From positions 1 through 28,870 of the forward strand of contig CAZYMF010000041.1 in assembly GCA_964648215.1 (NCBI GenBank): 28,870 nt of DNA, read 5' to 3'. The DNA comes from CAZYMF01 sp964648215 (lineage in GTDB: Bacteria > Desulfobacterota > Binatia > HRBIN30 > JACQVA1). A model generated the notes under the pieces. It did not search any database and had not been told where the DNA came from. It saw only the letters and a list, made by a program, of their open reading frames with translations. Positions within the stretch are counted from its first letter, which is position 1, and every line of letters begins with the position of its first letter. Positions 21,536 through 28,870 of this stretch are shown one piece after another. A program made the translations under genes and the position numbers.

Positions 21536-23836
21536 TCAGAACAGCTCCAACTGCTTGCGGCTTTGCGTGACGGTGGCGAAATCGGTGCCGAGGAAGTTCA
21601 GGATGGCGTCGGCGACCGGGGCGAGCTGGTGCTCGATGTAGTGGGCGTAGTCGGGCGGCGCCGTCTCCTCGCCCGCTGGCTCGGGGCCGTTGGCCGTCAT
21701 GACGTACTCGATGATGCGGCCGCTGCCGTGACGCTGCTTGCGCGCCGCCTTGACGTGCGCCGGCGTCGTCTTGGTGTAAGCGTCGAGGTCCTTGCGGACC
21801 GCCTTCCTGTAAACGAGCAGACCGTCGAACTTGCCGGCGCGCAGCTCGGCGACGAATGCCTTGATGAACTCGTCGACCGGCTGATCGTGGAAGACGCGCT
21901 GCAGCAGCTCGCCTTGAAACCGCTTGCTCACCTCGGTCCAGTCGCGGCGAACCGATTCGAGGCCGACGAACTCGATCTCCTCGCGCCCATCCTGCACCAG
22001 CAGGCCGGCGTAACGCTTCTTGCTCCCCACCTTGCCGCCGCGGATCTCGGGGAGGAAGAACCGGTGATAGAGCTTCTCGAACTCGAGCTCGAGGAAGCTC
22101 TCGCGGCGGAACTCGTCCCGCACCGCCGCCGCCACCGCGTTGCCGATGTCCGCGCGCAGCCGCTCCGCCAGCGCCAGGGCGCGCCCGGGATCGGGCTCGC
22201 CCGAATGGATGAACAGCGAGTCGGTGTCGCCGTAGATGACGTCGAAGCCGGAAGCGGTGGCATGATCGGCGGCGATCCTGATGAAGCGCTGGCCGGCGTG
22301 GGTGATCGCGTTGGCGACCTCGGGAGAGAACAGACGTGAGGCGCCCGAGCCGAGCACGCCGTACATCGAGTTCATCAGGATCTTGATGGCGTTGGCCTTG
22401 ACCGGCTGACCCGCTCGCTTCGCCTGCTCGCGCTCCGCCGCCAGACGGGTGACGAGATCGGGCAGGATGCCGCGGACGTCGCGGCGAAAGCGCGCGCCGT
22501 TGGGCGCGACGATGTAGTCGCTGCCGGGCTCGGGTCGTGGCACGTAGGTGAGCGGGTCCAGATTCAGCGTGCGGATGATGCTGGGGTACAGGCTCTTGAA
22601 GTCGAACACCAACACGTTGCTGTAGAGTCCCGGCTTTGACTCCATGACGTAGCCGCCGGCAATGCGCGCCTCGCGCCCCTCGGCGCCGACGGAGGGGGCC
22701 ACCACGCCGCGGCGGCGCAGCTGGGCGAGGTAGAGCGAGTCGACCGAGGCGATGGCGGCGCTGACCCGGTCGAGCTGCATGCCGGTGAGCAGGCTGCGCT
22801 CGACCGCGAGCTCGATCAACCCGGTGCGCTCGAGAATCTCGGTGACCAGCACCGCATCCTGCAGATTGTAGTTCACCAGCACCTGCGGATTGTGGTGAAA
22901 CGCGTCCTCGATCTGCTCGTGGCGGCCGTCGCCGGCGAACAGCTTGCCCTTGCCCAGGAACGCCTGCGCCGCCGTCTCCAGCTTGTAGTCCTCGAGGCGA
23001 ATGAAGGCGCCACGCATCAGCGAGAGGGCGTCGAGGACGACCCGGCCGTAGACGAGCGCGCGCGACTCGCGCGTGAACGAGGCGTCCTTGCGCAGATCGA
23101 ACTCGTCTTCGCTGCGGCCGATGGCGAAGTGGATCCCGTGCCGGTGCGCCATGCGGGCGAGGACGGCGAGATCGAAATCGACGACGTTCCAGCCGGTGAT
23201 GACGTCGGGATCGATCGCGTGCAGGTACTCGAGGAAGCGGCGGATGGCGGCCTTCTCCGAGTGCACCGGCTCGGCGTGCTCGAGCACGTGATCGTGCACC
23301 AGCAGCACGCGGCTGAAATCGTGCGTGTGCAGGGCGATGGCGTAGAGCTCCTCGCCGCGGAGGCTGGTCTCGATGTCGATCGACAGCACCTTCAGCGCCG
23401 GCTTCCAATGCGCCGGCCGCAGCTCGGGGTTGCGGAACACGTGGCCGACGCGACCGTGCCCCTGCGAGGGGCCGCTGACCTCGAAGGCGCCGCGGATGCC
23501 ACGGTCGATGAGATAGCGGTAGGCGAAGCGGACGTCCGCCTCCAGGCACACCACCCCCCGCTCTTCGAGCTTGCGGCGCAGCGGGGGCACGTCACCGGGA
23601 ACCGCCACGCTCACGAGCGCGGCGTCCTCGCCCCCGAGCGTGCGCAGATCGGCCGGCGCCGGCGTGATCCCGAGGGCGCGGACCGCGGCGGCATCGGCGG
23701 CGCGAACGAAGAAGTGCGGCCGCGTGCGGTCGTCGATCACCAGGCAGGGCTCGCCCGACTCGAGCACGCCGTAGAGATGTACCTCGGGTACGCCGCGCAC
23801 GACCCGATAGGTGGGGGTGAGGAGGAAGCCTCGCAT
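21536..23836 (-). CDS. polB: DNA polymerase II, family B
   Basis: A 766-residue family B polymerase, the length of Escherichia coli Pol II (783). The proofreading exonuclease has Exo I SIDIETS (Asp154, Glu156), Exo II ITGWNVVDFDL and Exo III VNYNLQDAVLV. The polymerase has motif A FDFKSLYPSII, motif B KILMNSMYGVLG and motif C IYGDTDSLF, and KKRYAGL follows. It acts in replication restart and damage bypass. The end RKQLELF is a good beta-clamp-binding motif (QLxLF). MRGFLLTP was chosen as start over a TTG three codons upstream. A consensus -10 sits only 8 nt before the ATG, so the message may be leaderless. Confidence 0.96.
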   Translation of the reverse strand: MRGFLLTPTYRVVRGVPEVHLYGVLESGEPCLVIDDRTRPHFFVRAADAAAVRALGITPAPADLRTLGGEDAALVSVAVPGDVPPLRRKLEERGVVCLEADVRFAYRYLIDRGIRGAFEVSGPSQGHGRVGHVFRNPELRPAHWKPALKVLSIDIETSLRGEELYAIALHTHDFSRVLLVHDHVLEHAEPVHSEKAAIRRFLEYLHAIDPDVITGWNVVDFDLAVLARMAHRHGIHFAIGRSEDEFDLRKDASFTRESRALVYGRVVLDALSLMRGAFIRLEDYKLETAAQAFLGKGKLFAGDGRHEQIEDAFHHNPQVLVNYNLQDAVLVTEILERTGLIELAVERSLLTGMQLDRVSAAIASVDSLYLAQLRRRGVVAPSVGAEGREARIAGGYVMESKPGLYSNVLVFDFKSLYPSIIRTLNLDPLTYVPRPEPGSDYIVAPNGARFRRDVRGILPDLVTRLAAEREQAKRAGQPVKANAIKILMNSMYGVLGSGASRLFSPEVANAITHAGQRFIRIAADHATASGFDVIYGDTDSLFIHSGEPDPGRALALAERLRADIGNAVAAAVRDEFRRESFLELEFEKLYHRFFLPEIRGGKVGSKKRYAGLLVQDGREEIEFVGLESVRRDWTEVSKRFQGELLQRVFHDQPVDEFIKAFVAELRAGKFDGLLVYRKAVRKDLDAYTKTTPAHVKAARKQRHGSGRIIEYVMTANGPEPAGEETAPPDYAHYIEHQLAPVADAILNFLGTDFATVTQSRKQLELF

Positions 23837-23844
23837 GTGGGGCA

Positions 23845-23850
23845 ATTATA
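23845..23850 (-). promoter_or_regulatory. Consensus -10 box (TATAAT) of polB
   Basis: TATAAT on the minus strand, 8 nt before the polB ATG, in sequence otherwise almost free of A/T runs. No ribosome site lies between it and the start. A -35 at 17 nt spacing reads GTGCAC, a poor match. In E. coli polB is under LexA; I see no CTG-N10-CAG-type or other clear operator here. Confidence 0.45.
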
Positions 23851-24070
23851 GAGGTCGGCCGCAGCCGGTGCACGTGGCGGGGACGATAGCCAGAAAGGGG
23901 AAAGGTCAAAGCGGGTGCACTTTGGGCCAATCAAGCGCGCGGCCGTAGACGATGTACTGCAGAACCAGTATCTTGGGAGTGGCGCGGGAGCGTCATCGGC
24001 TCATCGAAGGATCGGTCGACTCCACCCCAGGGGGCGCACCGGCTCTGCTTCCGGCAATTCACGTCAGCAA

Positions 24071-24076
24071 AAGGAG
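24071..24076 (+). promoter_or_regulatory. Ribosome binding site of the LLM oxidoreductase gene
   Basis: AAGGAG six bases before the ATG at 24083, one of the clearest Shine-Dalgarno sequences in the window. It decides for the MKFGIFYEH start against an in-frame start 168 nt upstream. Confidence 0.8.
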
Positions 24077-24082
24077 AACGTG

Positions 24083-25345
24083 ATGAAGTTCGGCATCTTC
24101 TACGAGCATCAGCTACCGCGACCCTGGCACGAAGGCGACGAGCAGAAGCTGTTCCGCGACGCTCTCGATCAGGTCGAGCTCGCTGACCGTCTCGGCCTCG
24201 ACTACGCCTGGGAGGTCGAGCATCACTTTCTCGAAGAGTATTCGCACTCGTCGGCCCCCGAGGTGTTTCTCGCCGCGTGCAGCCAGCGGACCAAGAACAT
24301 CCGCCTCGGCCACGGCATCGTGCTGATGCCGCCCAACTACAACCCCCCGGCCCGGGTGGCCGAGCGTATCGCCACCCTCGACCTGGTCAGCGGTGGCCGC
24401 GTCGAGTGGGGCACCGGCGAGTCGAGCGCGCGGCTCGAGCTCGAAGGGTTCAACATCAACTACATGGAGAAGCGCGAGATGTGGGAGGAAGCGGTGCGCG
24501 AGACCGCCAAGATGCTCGCCGCCAATCCGTACCCCGGCTACCAGGGAAAGTACTTCTCCATGCCGCACCGGAACATCGTGCCCAAGCCGGTGCAGAAGCC
24601 GCACCCGCCGTTGTGGGTGGCGTGCTCCAACCGCGACACGATCAAGCTGGCGGCGCGGCTCGGCATCGGCGCCCTGACCTTCGCCTTCGTCGATCCGAGC
24701 GAGGCCAGGTACTGGGTCGACGAGTACTACAACACCTTCAAGAACGAGTGCGAACCGATCGGCCGCGCCGTCAATCCCAACGTCGCCATGGTGACCGGCT
24801 TCATGTGCCACGAGGACAGCGAGGTGGCCCTGGCCCGCGGTCTCGAGGGCTTCCGTTTCTTCGGCTACGCCCTCAGCCACTACTACATCACCGGGACGCA
24901 CACTCCCGGGCGCTTCAACGTCTGGGAGGACTTCAAGAAGAACTCCCAACCCGACACCTGGGGCGGCCCGACGGGCGGCATCGGCAACCCCGACGAGGTG
25001 CGCGGCAGCATGGAGAAGTTCGAGGACATCGGCGTCGATCAGGTGATCTTCATCCAGCAGGGCGGCAACAACAGGCACGAGCACATCTGCGAGTCGCTGG
25101 AGCTGTTTGCCTCCCGCGTGCAACCCGGCTTCAAGGAGCGCCACGACGCCCGCGCCAAGGCCAAGGCCGAGGAGCTGGCGCCCCATATCGAGAAGGCCAT
25201 GAGCAAGATCCCGCCGTTGCCCGAGATGACCCAGGTGCCCGCGGTGGAATCCTATCCCGTGCTCATGCAGCGTCTCGGCGGCCAGCTCGATGACAACACG
25301 ATCGGCAAGAAACTGTCAGGCTCGGTTGCCGGCGCCACCTCCTGA
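24083..25345 (+). CDS. LLM class flavin-dependent oxidoreductase (luciferase-like)
   Basis: A 420-residue bacterial-luciferase-like monooxygenase. It starts MKFGIFYEHQLPRPW, then YAWEVEHHFLEEYSHSSAPE with the conserved EHHF, RLGHGIVLMPPNYNPPARVAER, and LVSGGRVEWGTGES, all standard for the TIM-barrel fold that uses reduced FMN or F420. A long C-terminal part (FFGYALSHYYITG, then VDQVIFIQQGGNNRHEHI) is as in large LLM proteins of actinobacteria and Binatota-like bacteria. Substrate unknown. It has its own strong ribosome site and is followed by a hairpin that looks like its terminator, so it is probably a single-gene unit divergent from polB. Confidence 0.93.
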   Translation: MKFGIFYEHQLPRPWHEGDEQKLFRDALDQVELADRLGLDYAWEVEHHFLEEYSHSSAPEVFLAACSQRTKNIRLGHGIVLMPPNYNPPARVAERIATLDLVSGGRVEWGTGESSARLELEGFNINYMEKREMWEEAVRETAKMLAANPYPGYQGKYFSMPHRNIVPKPVQKPHPPLWVACSNRDTIKLAARLGIGALTFAFVDPSEARYWVDEYYNTFKNECEPIGRAVNPNVAMVTGFMCHEDSEVALARGLEGFRFFGYALSHYYITGTHTPGRFNVWEDFKKNSQPDTWGGPTGGIGNPDEVRGSMEKFEDIGVDQVIFIQQGGNNRHEHICESLELFASRVQPGFKERHDARAKAKAEELAPHIEKAMSKIPPLPEMTQVPAVESYPVLMQRLGGQLDDNTIGKKLSGSVAGATS

Positions 25346-25376
25346 ACCTACCCTCCCTGGTTTCTCCGCACCCTGT

Positions 25377-25399
25377 CCGCCCCGTTTCTAAACGGGCGG
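25377..25399 (+). terminator. Hairpin after the LLM oxidoreductase gene
   Basis: CCGCCCCGTT pairs with AACGGGCGG through a nine- to ten-pair stem with one bulged C and a tight TCTA loop, 31 nt after the stop codon. There is no T-run behind it. It is also the first of three hairpins in a row. Confidence 0.5.
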
Positions 25400-25400
25400 C

Positions 25401-25450
25401 AGCCGAAGGCTCGGCTCCACTTCGGGGGCGGATGACGGGCATCCACCCCC
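25401..25450 (+). other. Two further consecutive hairpins in the intergenic region
   Basis: AGCCGA (25401-25406) pairs with TCGGCT (25411-25416) around AGGC. Then GGGGG.GGAT (25424-25433) pairs with ATCC.CCCCC (25441-25450), one C-A mismatch, around a seven-base loop. With the hairpin at 25377 this makes three adjacent stem-loops. The rest of the gap to 25619 has no hairpin of this strength that I can see and no convincing gene. Confidence 0.55.
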
Positions 25451-25619
25451 GCCGGGCCCGACAAGCGCGGCGCGTCAACGGTGGCTCTGCTTGCCGTAAA
25501 TTCGGTGGCGTCTTTTGTCGCGCTCTATGCGGTATCAAATGGCCATCCAGGGACCTTTGGCTGGTATGCGCCTTGCTCAAGCGCCGGCTGCGTCACATTG
25601 GACGTAAGCAAGATAAGCG

Positions 25620-26843
25620 ATGAGGTGTCCGGCTTGTAGCCAGGAGAACCCCGATGATGCCGTCTTCTGCGGTGGCTGCGGGGCCAAACAGAGTGGCGAG
25701 ATTGCCTGCGCCGACTGTGGCCGGAGCAATGGCCCCGCCGGGAAGTTCTGTCATGGGTGTGGCGGCCGATTGACCTGGGCTGCTGCCGAGGAGTCGAATG
25801 CCGCGCCTCCGGCCGACTCCAGGCTGATCAGTCTGGAGGAGCAGCTCGTCGAGGTGCGCCGCGACATGCGCAGCCTGCTGAACCTGAAGGACCAGCTGCA
25901 GCGTGCCCTCGAAGGCCTGCGCCAGCAACGCGCCTCGGCGCCTCCGGCGGTCGAGCAACCGCCCGGCCGAAGCGCCGAGCCGGCGGCGGGGGTCGGGGCG
26001 AAACCGATCTCGGCTCCTCCTGCGGTCGAAGTCGTGGCCCAAGATGCGGCCGAGCCGATGCCGTTGCCGACAGCCGAGACGACGCTGGCCACTACGGCGG
26101 GCGGGAATGCCGTCGCCGTGGTGCACCTCGAGGACCGCGCTCCGCTCCAGGCGGCTTTGCGGACGGCGGTGGAGAAGTACAGCTACGCGCGCTACGCAAC
26201 CGCGGGCGAGGTGGGCGATGTCGCGGCGCAAGCTCGCCCCTTGCTGGCCGTCAACCTTCTGCTCGAGAGCCGCGATCCGCTCCTCGCCGTCGACGCGGCC
26301 TCCGAGTGGGGACTCGAGAGCCCGTGGGCGTTTACCTACTGCGCCGATGAGACCCGCGGCATCGTCCTCGGCATGGTGGACTTCTTTCCGCCCCCCTTCG
26401 CCCCCGACGAATGCGTCACCCGCTTGCTCGAACGACGTGGCTCCGCCCAACGGCTCCTGATCGTCAGCGACGCCGTCGACGCCACCACGGAGCTGCGCAG
26501 CATTCTGGGACGTTTGGGCTGTGCCACTTCGGTCGCCTTCGATGCCCGGCAAGCCCTCGGCCTGGTTCCGATGGTGAATCCGGACATCGTGCTGGTCGAT
26601 CTCAACCTGCCCAAGGGGGAAGCGCTACGCGTGATCGGGCGGGTCCGCGCCGATCACGCCAACCGCAACGTCTCCTTCGCCCTGATGTGGCAGACGGCCA
26701 TCGATCAGGACATCTTTCGACAGCAGGCGTCCCGCACCGTGCGTGACTTTGCCTTCTCCGGCGACGATCTCCGCCGCGGGATCAGCCAGGAGCTGAGCCC
26801 GGGCGGCGCCGGATTTGTGAGCAATCCCCGCAAGGTGGCGTGA
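25620..26843 (+). CDS. Double zinc-ribbon protein with two degraded receiver domains
   Basis: A 407-residue protein. Residues 1-48 hold two zinc ribbons (Cys3, 6, 17, 20 and Cys30, 33, 44, 47). A coiled-coil helix (about 67-105) and a Pro/Ala linker (106-162) follow. Residues 164-274 and 277-390 look like two response-regulator receiver domains. In the first, the phosphorylated Asp position is Asn212 (RPLLAVNLLLE). In the second, Asp327 is kept (PDIVLVDLNLP), but the acidic pair reads SD (LLIVSDAVD) and the conserved Lys is Ser (VRDFAFSGDDL). No output domain follows. Likely a scaffold or adaptor, possibly in the cytoplasm; partner unknown. It ends 13 nt from the convergent oxoprolinase gene. 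Confidence 0.75.
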   Translation: MRCPACSQENPDDAVFCGGCGAKQSGEIACADCGRSNGPAGKFCHGCGGRLTWAAAEESNAAPPADSRLISLEEQLVEVRRDMRSLLNLKDQLQRALEGLRQQRASAPPAVEQPPGRSAEPAAGVGAKPISAPPAVEVVAQDAAEPMPLPTAETTLATTAGGNAVAVVHLEDRAPLQAALRTAVEKYSYARYATAGEVGDVAAQARPLLAVNLLLESRDPLLAVDAASEWGLESPWAFTYCADETRGIVLGMVDFFPPPFAPDECVTRLLERRGSAQRLLIVSDAVDATTELRSILGRLGCATSVAFDARQALGLVPMVNPDIVLVDLNLPKGEALRVIGRVRADHANRNVSFALMWQTAIDQDIFRQQASRTVRDFAFSGDDLRRGISQELSPGGAGFVSNPRKVA

Positions 26844-26856
26844 CCGGCGCACGTGG

Positions 26857-28870
<2,014 letters not shown>

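Noticed and set aside
25432..25623. 63-residue basic open frame before the zinc-ribbon gene
   Set aside because: It begins inside a hairpin, is Arg-rich as expected for shadow frames, overlaps the next start and has no ribosome site.

Overview
The window is a compact, very GC-rich piece of a Gram-negative-type bacterial chromosome, probably from a metagenome scaffold: a run of exactly 100 N lies at 11592-11691. I read about 31 protein genes, no rRNA, no tRNA that I can recognise, no CRISPR and no insertion sequence. The gene mix is an exosortase, lipoproteins with lipoboxes, a protein with a long Thr/Pro stalk and dockerin-like ends, a family B DNA polymerase II, LarB, MaoC, a luciferase-like flavin enzyme and a GMC oxidoreductase with a Tat-exported partner. 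Together with the many palindromic intergenic repeats, this resembles deltaproteobacterium-like lineages such as Candidatus Binatota. That assignment is an inference from gene style only.

Layout. 1-2044: tail of a GMC oxidoreductase system and a PLP-dependent D-cysteine desulfhydrase/ACC deaminase family gene, all on the minus strand. 2045-3697: a lone mreB-like gene and a lipoprotein, plus strand. 3788-5886, minus strand: an exosortase with a companion membrane protein, an Smr-domain protein and a second lipoprotein. 6033-7558, plus strand: biotin synthase overlapping a GNAT acetyltransferase. 7562-9977, minus strand: a macrodomain protein and an orphan membrane histidine kinase. 10220-11493: an alpha/beta-hydrolase and a MaoC hydratase, convergent. 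11592-11691: assembly gap. 11779-13617: the secreted stalk protein. 13776-15007, minus strand: a CoA-type Nudix hydrolase overlapping a degenerate TrpC-like barrel. 15175-19448, plus strand: thiI, a divergent dprA-like gene, thiL and larB. 19502-23836, minus strand: a methyltransferase, a GFA-type zinc protein, DUF2442 and DNA polymerase II. 24083-26843, plus strand: an LLM flavin oxidoreductase, a strongly structured intergenic region, and a zinc-ribbon protein with two degraded receiver domains. 26857-28870, minus strand: a fused HyuA-HyuB hydantoinase/oxoprolinase, cut by the window edge.

Most genes are housekeeping or metabolic and stand in one- to three-gene units. Coupled pairs, shown by overlaps, are exosortase with its companion, bioB with GNAT, the TrpC-like gene with the Nudix gene, and polB with DUF2442. 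The thiI-dprA-thiL-larB run places sulfur transfer, thiamine phosphate and nickel-pincer cofactor genes together. The least explained items are the zinc-ribbon double pseudo-receiver protein with the three-hairpin region before it, the TrpC-like protein that lost catalytic residues, the divergent DprA-like protein, and several families of short intergenic repeats.
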